This document shows positions 1 to 5,765 of a DNA stretch of 16,952 nucleotides, piece after piece (within the stretch, counting starts at the first letter, position 1; every line of letters starts with the position of its first letter). The notes under the pieces are model-generated. The model made no database searches. It saw nothing but the letters and a program-made list of their open reading frames with translations, and was not told the DNA's origin. The position numbers and the translations under genes are program-made. Where the stretch lies: the NCBI GenBank assembly GCA_934462885.1, contig CAKSJC010000015.1:1-16952 (forward strand). Direction: 5' to 3'. This DNA comes from an uncultured Eubacteriales bacterium. Its GTDB lineage: Bacteria; Bacillota; Clostridia; Oscillospirales; CAG-272.

Positions 1-73
1 GAGTATATGATATAATATTTTCATTTCCGCCGACGCCAGAGAAAATGACCTCGGCAGTTTTTTTGTTGTCCAT
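1..73 (-). CDS. PTS beta-glucoside-type transporter, EIIB N-terminus (partial, runs off left edge)
   Basis: Reading leftward from the ATG at 71-73, the first 24 codons encode MDNKKTAEVIF followed by SGVGGNENIISYT, then the frame leaves the window. This matches the start of the EIIB domain in glucose/beta-glucoside PTS permeases, which typically reads 'A..I...VGG.ENI.S.THCATRLRF'. The phosphorylated cysteine would be just beyond the window edge. The protein would be a membrane sugar permease taking phosphate from HPr/EIIA. AGGA lies only 3 nt before this ATG and GGAG lies 12 nt before it, so the start is not certain: a GTG 16 codons further upstream is in frame. The gene lies downstream of the anti-sigma gene on the same strand but is separated from it by a strong terminator, so it probably has its own promoter, which I could not identify. 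The family assignment rests on 24 residues. Confidence 0.6.
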   Translation of the reverse strand, partial: MDNKKTAEVIFSGVGGNENIISYT

Positions 74-144
74 ATTTCCTACGAACTCCGATCTGTTGTT
101 TTCTTTCACTGATATTTTCCCCGAAATATGAAAAAATATCCGTA

Positions 145-193
145 TATAAAAAAGTAAAGCCTCTTGAAATTCATAATTTGAATTTCAAGAGGC
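145..193 (-). terminator. Rho-independent terminator after the sigma/anti-sigma operon
   Basis: A perfect 15-bp inverted repeat (159-173 with 179-193, 5-nt loop) begins GCCTCTTGAAATTCA. On the minus strand the stem is followed by TTTACTTTTTT. It lies 34 bp past the anti-sigma stop codon and before the PTS gene start. It does not resemble the RAT antiterminator sequence found before many bgl-type PTS genes. Confidence 0.85.
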
Positions 194-226
194 GAATTGA
201 ACCGAACGTTTGAGCGGCTTATAGCA

Positions 227-1129
227 TCACTCGGAGTCCTGAAAGAAAGCGCTGTGATTCTCGTGCAGTATCACCGAGACAAGTAAGTATATACAGTATA
301 GCGGGATTGAGGCAAGGAGGATAAAAATGAAATCTCGTCCGGCGTCGTAAGAAATCAGATCACAGCCTTTTATGATAAAAGTTCCGATGAGATATGACAG
401 CGGCACGGCGAGAAAACGCTCAATGACAAGTTTTGCCGCGTTTTTGCGGAATAAAAAATACAGAAGTGCGAGAATAAGTGACAGTGCCGCGGCGATCACC
501 GCGTAGTAGGAGAGCACAAGTCGAGGCAGAGCGTATCCTACTTCGAACGGCGCGATTTTTGAAGTCGAGAAAATAAGCGCGTCGTCGTTTCCATTGTTCT
601 GCGAGTAATAAACAGAGCATTCGCCGTTTTTCGAAAGATCAAGAACAAAAGAAGGCGGAGAAACATTAATAATTGTATCAAGCACTGATGACCATGCTTC
701 AATGTAATATATTTTTTCTCCCGTGTCCGGATTGAGCGATTCGGTACACCTGTATGCGGTGACGGGATTTTCGAATACTATTGCGAGATATCCGTCTCTT
801 TCTGATACATCGATCAGTCCGGCGTCATATGGTATATATTTCGGAGCTGTAAGATAAGCGAAAAATGAGACAAGAGCGGCTGTCACACAAAGTACCGAGC
901 ATAAAATAAGCCTTGTTTTTTTTCGACGCATCTGATCTTTTACTTTTTTTATCGGTATATCTGCAATATTAGGCGACGAATTATTTTCTTTTTCCATTTC
1001 TGCAAGTTTCTTTTTACATTTTTCACAATCTTTGATGTGTTTTTTTATAAATTCCACCGAATCTTCACTTGCCAGTCCTTCCGTGTAAAGCGGCAGAAGA
1101 TCGTTTACGATATTGCATTCATTATTCAT
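227..1129 (-). CDS. Membrane anti-sigma factor with N-terminal zinc finger (zf-HC2)
   Basis: The protein has 300 aa. The N-terminus (1-45) is a putative zinc-finger anti-sigma domain: Cys5, then HIKDCEKC giving His31-x3-Cys35-x2-Cys38, the HxxxCxxC core of the ZAS/zf-HC2 family. This domain normally holds the cognate ECF sigma factor inactive at the membrane. One transmembrane helix follows (about 74-94), then an extracytoplasmic part of about 110 aa, then three more hydrophobic helices (about 204-227, 237-256, 267-288). I chose the ATG at 1129 because AAAGGA lies just upstream and the zinc finger starts there; a longer frame begins at 1189 inside the sigma gene. The start is 11 bp past the sigma stop, so the two genes are one operon and almost certainly partners. 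The C-terminal three-helix bundle is more than simple anti-sigma factors carry and may sense a membrane signal. I do not recognise the sensor part. Confidence 0.85.
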   Translation of the reverse strand: MNNECNIVNDLLPLYTEGLASEDSVEFIKKHIKDCEKCKKKLAEMEKENNSSPNIADIPIKKVKDQMRRKKTRLILCSVLCVTAALVSFFAYLTAPKYIPYDAGLIDVSERDGYLAIVFENPVTAYRCTESLNPDTGEKIYYIEAWSSVLDTIINVSPPSFVLDLSKNGECSVYYSQNNGNDDALIFSTSKIAPFEVGYALPRLVLSYYAVIAAALSLILALLYFLFRKNAAKLVIERFLAVPLSYLIGTFIIKGCDLISYDAGRDFIFILLASIPLYCIYLLVSVILHENHSAFFQDSE

Positions 1130-1140
1130 GGCAGTTCCTT

Positions 1141-1620
1141 TCACAGCAATTTTTTTATTTTTTCTTTGGCTCGATGGTACGTAACACACGCCCAGTTTTC
1201 TCTTTTATTGAAGATTTTTGCAATTTCCGAAAACGAAAGCTCTCCGTAAACCCTGAGCATGAAAACTTCCCTGTACGGTTCGGAGAAAGTATGAAGAATG
1301 TTAAGCGCACGTTCGGCTTCGTTTCGCCTGATGACCGACTCTTCGGGAGAGGGGGCATCGGGAATGTCAAATTCTGAAAAATCCGAAGATAGGGAAAGTT
1401 TTTTGTTTTTCTTTAGGTATGAAAAGTATAGATTTTTTGCGATCTGACAAAGCCAGACTCTGATCTCGCATTCTCTTCTGAAGGAATCAATTTTTGAAAG
1501 GGCACGAAAAAAAGTCTCGGCAGTTATTTCCTCGGCAATACTGTCGTTTCCGGAGATACTTCTTATGTATAGATACACATCGGTGAAGTACGCTTTATAG
1601 ATTTTTTCAAATTCCGACAC
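1141..1620 (-). CDS. ECF-type RNA polymerase sigma-70 factor
   Basis: The protein has 159 aa, a usual length for an ECF sigma factor. Region 2 (about 4-71, 'EKIYKAYFTDVYLYIRS' through 'VWLCQIAKNLYFSYLKK') binds core polymerase and the -10 element. Region 4 (about 105-159, 'SEPYREVFMLRVYGELSFSE' through 'VTYHRAKEKIKKLL') is the helix-turn-helix that reads the -35 element. Sigma region 3 is absent, as expected. The start is a GTG at 1618-1620, 7 nt after AGGAGG; an ATG two bases before the GTG is out of frame. The anti-sigma gene follows at once. ECF operons often activate their own promoter, but I cannot identify a typical ECF -35/-10 pair in the 120 bp upstream. The stimulus and regulon are not visible from this window. 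Confidence 0.93.
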   Translation of the reverse strand: MSEFEKIYKAYFTDVYLYIRSISGNDSIAEEITAETFFRALSKIDSFRRECEIRVWLCQIAKNLYFSYLKKNKKLSLSSDFSEFDIPDAPSPEESVIRRNEAERALNILHTFSEPYREVFMLRVYGELSFSEIAKIFNKRENWACVTYHRAKEKIKKLL

Positions 1621-1646
1621 ATTTTCACCTCCTCGCCTATAAGACT

Positions 1647-1669
1647 TTGTAAAAGAGAAAATATTACAA
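1647..1669. promoter_or_regulatory. Dyad TTGTAA-N11-TTACAA upstream of the sigma operon
   Basis: Perfect 6-bp inverted repeats separated by 11 bp lie 27-49 bp upstream of the sigma start codon, between the metQ terminator hairpin and the sigma ribosome binding site. The position fits a promoter-overlapping operator, but no regulator is known and AT-rich dyads of this size can arise by chance. Confidence 0.3.
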
Positions 1670-1671
1670 AA

Positions 1672-1715
1672 AAAATAAAAAAATACACGGGAGAGGGCAT
1701 ATTAAATGTCCTCTC
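1672..1715 (-). terminator. Probable terminator after metQ
   Basis: The minus strand reads GAGAGGACA - 7-nt loop - TGCCCTCTC (1691-1715, one mismatch in a 9-bp stem), then CCGTGTA and two long T runs (down to about 1672). It lies 29 bp past the metQ stop and separates the metNIQ operon from the sigma operon on the same strand. The T-tract starts a few bases after the stem, so termination may be incomplete. Confidence 0.6.
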
Positions 1716-1743
1716 TCGCATAAATAAAAGCTATGGCGGTTTT

Positions 1744-2628
1744 TTAGAATATAGGAAGAACGGCTTTATCGTAGGTATTGTTGATGTAGTCGCGGATAGT
1801 GTCGCTGGTCAGAGCTTCGATGAGAGCTTTTACAGCTTCGCTATTTTCGTTTCCTTCTTTAACGACAAGTACATTTGCATATGTCTGAGCAGCTTCGGAA
1901 TCAGGATCTTCCATAGCTAGAGATTCGGAAACCTTTAAGTTTGCCTGGATAGCGTAATTTCCGTTGATAACGGCAACGGCTACTTCGTCAAGTACGGATG
2001 GAATAAGAGCAGCTTCCATTTCACGGATGTCGATATTCAGAGAATTTTCAACGATGTCTGATTTCGTAGCCGTAAGACCTGCGTCATCTTTGAGCTTGAT
2101 TAAACCGTTTGCTTCAAGAAGAAGAAGTGCGCGGGCTTCGTTTGTAGCGTCATTCGGAACTGCGATTGACGCGCCTTCTTTGATATCTTCAAGAGAAGAT
2201 GCGGTTCCTGCGTAGATTGCGTAGGGTTCATAGTGGATCTTTGCAACGGAAACGAGGTGAGTTCCGTTATCAGCGTTGAACTGATCAAGATAGGGTTGAT
2301 GCTGGAAGTAGTTTGCGTCAACGTCGCCGCTTTCGGTAGCGTTATTGGGAATAATATAATCATCCATTACCATGATCTCGAGCTCGTAGCCCTTTTCGGC
2401 AAGAAGAGGTTTGCATTGTTCGAGAATTTCAGCATGAGGAGTGGAGCTTGCCGCAACCTTTATTACTACGGGTTCTTTTTTGTCATCTGCGCTGCTTTCA
2501 TCCGATGTGTCTGCGGAATCGTTTTGCTTTGTGTCGTTTTCGTCGTTTTTAACGTCATCTTTGGCGCAGGAGACGAAAAGTGCGGAAACGAGAAGTACCG
2601 CAAGTAAAAGTGATAAGATTTTTTTCAT
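1744..2628 (-). CDS. metQ: MetQ/NlpA-family substrate-binding lipoprotein of a methionine ABC transporter
   Basis: The protein has 294 aa. It opens with a lipoprotein signal peptide, MKKILSLLLAVLLVSALFVS, with the lipidated Cys21 next. An acidic, Ser/Asp/Lys-rich linker runs to about residue 55. The rest is the NlpA/MetQ periplasmic-binding fold, recognised by 'VDANYFQHQPYLD' and 'SIAVPNDATNEARALLLLEANGLI'. It should sit on the outer face of the membrane and deliver methionine (D- or L-) to MetI/MetN. I chose the ATG at 2626-2628 because AAGGAG lies 5 nt upstream; an in-frame GTG at 2646 would place that Shine-Dalgarno sequence inside the gene. metI ends 39 bp upstream. Substrate is inferred from family and operon; some NlpA homologues bind other ligands. 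Confidence 0.92.
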   Translation of the reverse strand: MKKILSLLLAVLLVSALFVSCAKDDVKNDENDTKQNDSADTSDESSADDKKEPVVIKVAASSTPHAEILEQCKPLLAEKGYELEIMVMDDYIIPNNATESGDVDANYFQHQPYLDQFNADNGTHLVSVAKIHYEPYAIYAGTASSLEDIKEGASIAVPNDATNEARALLLLEANGLIKLKDDAGLTATKSDIVENSLNIDIREMEAALIPSVLDEVAVAVINGNYAIQANLKVSESLAMEDPDSEAAQTYANVLVVKEGNENSEAVKALIEALTSDTIRDYINNTYDKAVLPIF

Positions 2629-2667
2629 TTTTTTCTCCTTTTTCACATTTTAAATTTTATATCCGCA

Positions 2668-3354
2668 TCAGTGGCGTATTCTCTTGTCGCAGGACTTTGC
2701 AAGATGTCCGAGAACTTCCTGCATTACCTGAACAACTAAGATAAGAAGCACTGATGAAATATACATAATCTCGCTTTGGTGTCTGTACAAGCCGTACTGA
2801 ATAGCGGCTTGACCAAGACCGCCTCCGGCTATAAGATATGTCATGGGCGTGTAGCCGAGGATGGTCGTGACAACGATAGCGCTTCCGACTATCAGTGACG
2901 GCTTTGCTTCGGGAAGAAGCACCTTACATACGATTTGCATGTTATTAGAACCCATCGACTGAGCGGCTTCAATCACTCCGTGATCGACTTCCGAGAGGGA
3001 GGATTCGACCATTCTGGCGATATAAGGAATAGCCGCGATGACTAAGTGGAATATAAAAGCGTTATCTCCGAGTTTTGTGCCGACTGCTATCTTCGCAAGC
3101 GGCTGAGTCATAACAAGAAGTATGATAAACGGTATCGAGCGGATTATATTTACAATAAATCCTACCGTTCCGTTTACAGCTTTGTTTGGGAAAATGCTTC
3201 CTTTTGACGTGCCGTAGAGGATAACTCCGAGCGGAATACCGAAAATATAAGATATGACAGTGCTTATAAGGGTTATCTTCAGTGTCGCAAGAACGGCGTT
3301 TCCGTAGAAAGAAAGCATTTCTCCGCCGAAGAGAGAGCTTAGAAATTCAGTCAT
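2668..3354 (-). CDS. metI: MetI methionine ABC transporter permease
   Basis: The protein has 228 aa and is hydrophobic, with about five membrane helices, the normal size for MetI. The EAA loop that docks on the ATPase is visible as 'EAAQSMGSNNMQIVCKVLLP' (around residues 135-155), and 'TTILGYTPMTYLIAGGGLGQ' is characteristic of MetI. It forms the homodimeric membrane channel of the MetNI complex. The ATG at 3352-3354 follows AGGAGG by 10 nt. It starts 2 bp after the metN stop, so the two are translationally linked. Confidence 0.95.
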   Translation of the reverse strand: MTEFLSSLFGGEMLSFYGNAVLATLKITLISTVISYIFGIPLGVILYGTSKGSIFPNKAVNGTVGFIVNIIRSIPFIILLVMTQPLAKIAVGTKLGDNAFIFHLVIAAIPYIARMVESSLSEVDHGVIEAAQSMGSNNMQIVCKVLLPEAKPSLIVGSAIVVTTILGYTPMTYLIAGGGLGQAAIQYGLYRHQSEIMYISSVLLILVVQVMQEVLGHLAKSCDKRIRH

Positions 3355-3356
3355 TT

Positions 3357-4346
3357 TTATTCTGCCTCCTCGAACTTTATTTTCCGCGTGTCCAAGAAAT
3401 TGTATATCCTCTTAACGGCTGACTCATCCTCGGGAAGTTGGAGGAGCATCTGACCGTAAGCTTTTCCGCCGATATTTTTTGTGTCCGCTCCGAGAATATT
3501 TACAGCCGTGCGGCACTCGAGAGAGAGGTTTGAAATTACGGGTTCAAAAGATGACTGACCGTCAAATACGATACGTATGGTTTTTCCGCTTATAGGAGAA
3601 GAAACCGCTCTGCTTCTCGGAAGAATAAGCTCTTTTGCTATGTCGGATTTTGGTGCAATGAAGATATCTTTTACAAAACCTTCTTCCGCGACCGAGCCGT
3701 GATCAAGAACGGCTACGCGGTTACATATTTGTTCGACGACTCGCATTTCGTGAGTGATAACTATGATCGTGACTCCCATAGTTTCGTTTATACTTTTCAA
3801 AAGCTCAAGTATCGAACTTGTGGTGTTTGGATCGAGAGCGCTTGTTGCTTCGTCGCAGAGGAGAACCTCCGGATCGGTAGCGAGCGCACGTGCAATAGCG
3901 ACTCTTTGTTTCTGACCGCCCGAGAGTTGGGCAGGGTAAGAATACATTCTGTCTTCAAGACCGACTTTGGCAAGAAGCTTTTTTGCCTTTGCGACGGCTT
4001 CTTTTTTGGGAATTCCGGAGATTTCCATTGGATAACAGACGTTTTTAATGGCATTTCGCTGGGAAAGAAGATTAAAACTCTGAAATATCATTGAGATGGA
4101 ACGGCGTGTTTTCAGAAGCTCTTTTTTAGAAAGAGAGGAAAGATCGATACCGTTAAACAGGATTTTTCCCGACGTTGGAACTTCAAGAAGATTCATGCAG
4201 CGGACAAGAGTTGATTTACCGGCTCCGGAAAGTCCGATTATACCGTATATGTCCCCTTTTTTTATTTCAAAAGATACATCTCGTACCGCTTCAACTTCTT
4301 CTCGGTCGGTACGGAATGACTTTGAAACGTGACTTAATTCTATCAC
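3357..4346 (-). CDS. metN: MetN methionine ABC transporter ATP-binding protein with C-terminal NIL domain
   Basis: The protein has 329 aa from the chosen start. The nucleotide-binding domain has Walker A GLSGAGKST (about 38-46), the signature LSGGQKQR and Walker B 'EVLLCDEATSALD'. The C-terminal part (about 258-329, 'RIVFDGQSSFEPVISN' onward) is the NIL domain. In E. coli MetN the equivalent region binds methionine and shuts transport down when the cell is replete. The start is a GTG at 4344-4346, 7 nt after AAAGGAG, giving (M)IELSHVSKSF; upstream in-frame codons would read through the leader hairpin. It is first in the metN-metI-metQ operon, behind a roughly 240-nt leader that probably controls it. 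Confidence 0.95.
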   Translation of the reverse strand: MIELSHVSKSFRTDREEVEAVRDVSFEIKKGDIYGIIGLSGAGKSTLVRCMNLLEVPTSGKILFNGIDLSSLSKKELLKTRRSISMIFQSFNLLSQRNAIKNVCYPMEISGIPKKEAVAKAKKLLAKVGLEDRMYSYPAQLSGGQKQRVAIARALATDPEVLLCDEATSALDPNTTSSILELLKSINETMGVTIIVITHEMRVVEQICNRVAVLDHGSVAEEGFVKDIFIAPKSDIAKELILPRSRAVSSPISGKTIRIVFDGQSSFEPVISNLSLECRTAVNILGADTKNIGGKAYGQMLLQLPEDESAVKRIYNFLDTRKIKFEEAE

Positions 4347-4372
4347 AAAGAGACTCCTTTCTTTAAGTAAAA

Positions 4373-4446
4373 TGTACTGATAATAAAACAGTCCGGAAAC
4401 TTTACGTTTTCCGGACTTCCTATTCAAGCTGAAATCAGTCAGTACA
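4373..4446 (-). promoter_or_regulatory. Complementary 8-mers enclosing the second metN leader hairpin
   Basis: On the minus strand TGTACTGA (4439-4446) can pair with TCAGTACA (4373-4380). Between them are a weak CTGA..TCAG stem and the strong terminator-like hairpin, so the region could fold as a closed multi-branched RNA element ending about 26 nt before the metN start. The 8-bp match is exact. Its role is inference; no known riboswitch consensus was recognised. Confidence 0.4.
4381..4417 (-). terminator. Terminator-like hairpin just before metN (possible attenuator)
   Basis: A perfect 10-bp stem, AGTCCGGAAA with TTTCCGGACT (4408-4417 and 4390-4399, 8-nt loop), is followed on the minus strand by GTTTTATTA. 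It lies between the metN promoter and the metN start, so it would stop transcripts before the operon unless prevented. That position is typical of attenuators. Confidence 0.7.
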
Positions 4447-4447
4447 G

Positions 4448-4461
4448 GTCATTGCAATGAC
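4448..4461. promoter_or_regulatory. 14-bp perfect palindrome in the metN leader
   Basis: GTCATTGCAATGAC is self-complementary and begins on the last base of the leader ORF stop codon. It could be a protein-binding operator or a small RNA stem between the two leader hairpins. It lies about 130 bp downstream of the promoter, which makes a simple repressor site less likely. Confidence 0.35.
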
Positions 4462-4547
4462 TAAAAAGCCCGACGGAAAATCCGGGCGGAAAACATTCGA
4501 TAAATTGCGATAAACGAAAATACGTTTGCTTTCATCAGTTTATTCAT
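4461..4547 (-). CDS. 28-codon leader ORF upstream of metN
   Basis: The ORF begins with ATG at 4545-4547, preceded by AAAGGG 8 nt upstream, and ends with TAG at 4461-4463. It starts MNKLMKANVF and ends SARIFRRAF, with five Phe, four Arg, three Met and three Ile; the C-terminal half is basic and amphipathic. It is the first coding sequence after the metN promoter. Its last codons (GCC CGG ATT TTC CGT CGG GCT TTT TAG) encode the strand of a GC-rich hairpin and its T-tract, so a ribosome near the stop would cover that hairpin. This arrangement is typical of a leader peptide that couples translation to transcription. There is no run of a single amino acid codon, so the sensed signal is unclear. 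I do not recognise the peptide. It could instead be a conserved small protein, or chance. Confidence 0.55.
   Translation of the reverse strand: MNKLMKANVFSFIAIYRMFSARIFRRAF
4463..4487 (-). terminator. Terminator-like hairpin overlapping the end of the leader ORF
   Basis: On the minus strand GCCCG (4487-4483) pairs with CGGGC (4472-4468), with an alternative internal CGGA/TCCG pairing, followed directly by TTTTT then the AG of the stop codon. It lies 75-100 nt into the leader transcript, before metN. The stem is short, so it may terminate weakly or act as a pause. Confidence 0.5.
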
Positions 4548-4592
4548 TGAGACGACCCTTTATATACAAGTATGGTAGGTTTTATGTGTATA

Positions 4593-4621
4593 ATTATAGC
4601 ACGGCGGTATCTTAAAGTCAA
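4593..4621 (-). promoter_or_regulatory. Promoter of the metN operon (housekeeping sigma type)
   Basis: On the minus strand TTGACT (4616-4621) and TATAAT (4593-4598) are separated by exactly 17 bp, close to the vegetative consensus. Transcription should start near 4586, giving a leader of about 240 nt before metN. Confidence 0.85.
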
Positions 4622-4851
4622 TGGAATGACCGCAAAAAGTGGATTTTCAGTTAAATTGATTATATGTTCCGTAAATAACCCACTGTCGCTTGTTGATAAA
4701 CTACATAATAATCACGAATGCTTCTTTGCAAATTGCAAGAGACTCCATGAAAAGAAGTAATAAGAGATTGATTTTTAATTCCATTGCGATATAGAGCGAT
4801 CAAAACTTTTTTAATAAAAATTTGAAATATGTAGCCAAAATATACTTTTTA
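4622..4851. other. Divergent intergenic region between metN and nagB promoters
   Basis: This stretch is AT-rich and I see no convincing gene in it. It holds two adjacent TTGCAA palindromes separated by one base (4726-4738), which might be a regulator site. A short plus-strand frame starting near 4572 overlaps the metN promoter and has no ribosome binding site, so it was not called. Confidence 0.5.
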
Positions 4852-4860
4852 TGTTATAAT
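4852..4860 (+). promoter_or_regulatory. Extended -10 promoter of the nag-like operon
   Basis: TGTTATAAT matches the extended -10 form TGnTATAAT. No good -35 is present at 17 bp spacing, which is common for extended -10 promoters. It lies about 90 bp before the first gene. The transcript start would carry a small GTAC-TTTT-GTAC stem at about 4872-4883. Confidence 0.6.
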
Positions 4861-4949
4861 TATAGAGCGGTACTTTTGTACGGCGGGCTGATCCCCAATA
4901 TTCTTAGTTACATTTAGCATAAATTTTATTACATAATGAGGAAAACAAA

Positions 4950-5714
4950 ATGCTTAAACAGTTTGAAATCGAAAAATTAAAAGTTTGCGTTTTTGAGACA
5001 CGTGAAGAAATGGGCAAAGCGGCAGGCGCCGATATTGCCGCAGAAATGCGTCGTCTTCTTGCGGAAAAAGAAGAGATTAACATGATCTTTGCGGCAGCTC
5101 CCTCTCAGAACGATACATTAAAGGCTCTTGCTGATGAAAAAGATATAGATTGGACGAGAGTCAATGCATATCACATGGACGAGTACATCGGACTTCCCGA
5201 AGGCGCTCCGCAGTCTTTCGGATGTTACCTCCGCGAACATATCTTCGGACTCAAGCCGTTTAAGTCGGTAAATTACATTAACGGTTCTGCCAAGGACATT
5301 GATGCCGAGTGCGCGAGATATACCGATCTCCTTACGAAAAATCACATTGATATCGTTTGTCTCGGCATCGGTGAGAACGGACATATTGCTTTTAACGATC
5401 CATGGGTAGCTGATTTTAACGATCCGCTCAAGATAAAGAAAGTTCCGCTTGATGAAGTTTGCCGTACACAGCAGGTTCATGACGGATGTTTCCCCACACT
5501 TGCAGATGTTCCGGAATATGCACTTTCTCTCACCATTCCGGCTCTTACTTCCGCGGGGGCTATGTTCTGCAGCGTTCCTGCCGCAACAAAGAGAGAGGCT
5601 GTAAAACGCACCGTTACGGAAGCTATCGATAAAGAGTGCCCGGCAACTATAATGAGACGTCATGCTCACGCCGTAATGTATTGCGACCGTGACAGCGGAG
5701 CAGATATTCTTTAA
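4950..5714 (+). CDS. nagB: Glucosamine-6-phosphate deaminase-family protein (NagB-like)
   Basis: The protein has 254 aa, close to the usual length for Bacillus-type NagB. The family core is clear: 'NAYHMDEYIGL' (Asp77/Glu78, the proton-transfer region) and GIGENGHIAFNDP with the ring-opening His145. The family converts glucosamine 6-phosphate to fructose 6-phosphate plus ammonia. The sugar-phosphate loop is unusual: canonical enzymes have 'ATGGTPxGTY' whereas this one has 'AAAPSQNDTLKAL' (48-60). That places it in a divergent NagB-like branch, and its substrate may differ. AGGA sits about 9 nt before the ATG. It is first in a plus-strand operon with an oxidoreductase, a NagA-like deacetylase and thioredoxin. 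The family is certain; the exact reaction is less so. Confidence 0.82.
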   Translation: MLKQFEIEKLKVCVFETREEMGKAAGADIAAEMRRLLAEKEEINMIFAAAPSQNDTLKALADEKDIDWTRVNAYHMDEYIGLPEGAPQSFGCYLREHIFGLKPFKSVNYINGSAKDIDAECARYTDLLTKNHIDIVCLGIGENGHIAFNDPWVADFNDPLKIKKVPLDEVCRTQQVHDGCFPTLADVPEYALSLTIPALTSAGAMFCSVPAATKREAVKRTVTEAIDKECPATIMRRHAHAVMYCDRDSGADIL

Positions 5715-5765
5715 GCCTTACACTTTTTATACTTTAGATTTATGAGAAAAAAACCGGAGGGAAAT

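Noticed and set aside
159..193. RAT-type antiterminator before the PTS gene
   Set aside because: The hairpin is a simple perfect inverted repeat without the conserved RAT sequence, and lies right after the anti-sigma gene, so a plain terminator explains it.
2629..2646. GTG start for metQ at 2646
   Set aside because: It would put the AAGGAG ribosome binding site inside the coding region; the ATG at 2628 has ideal spacing and begins the signal peptide.
4347..4600. SAM (S-box) riboswitch or T-box upstream of metN
   Set aside because: I looked for the conserved S-box core (such as the AGAGGTGGAGGGA-type 5' part) and the T-box TGGNACCGCG element on the minus strand and found neither. A covariance-model search would be decisive.
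4572..4760. 62-codon plus-strand frame near the metN promoter
   Set aside because: It overlaps the strong metN promoter on the other strand, lacks a ribosome binding site and resembles no protein I know.
5118..5669. 183-codon frame antisense to nagB, and similar long antisense frames in other genes
   Set aside because: The sense-strand genes have clear family motifs; the antisense frames have none and follow from the codon usage of the real genes.
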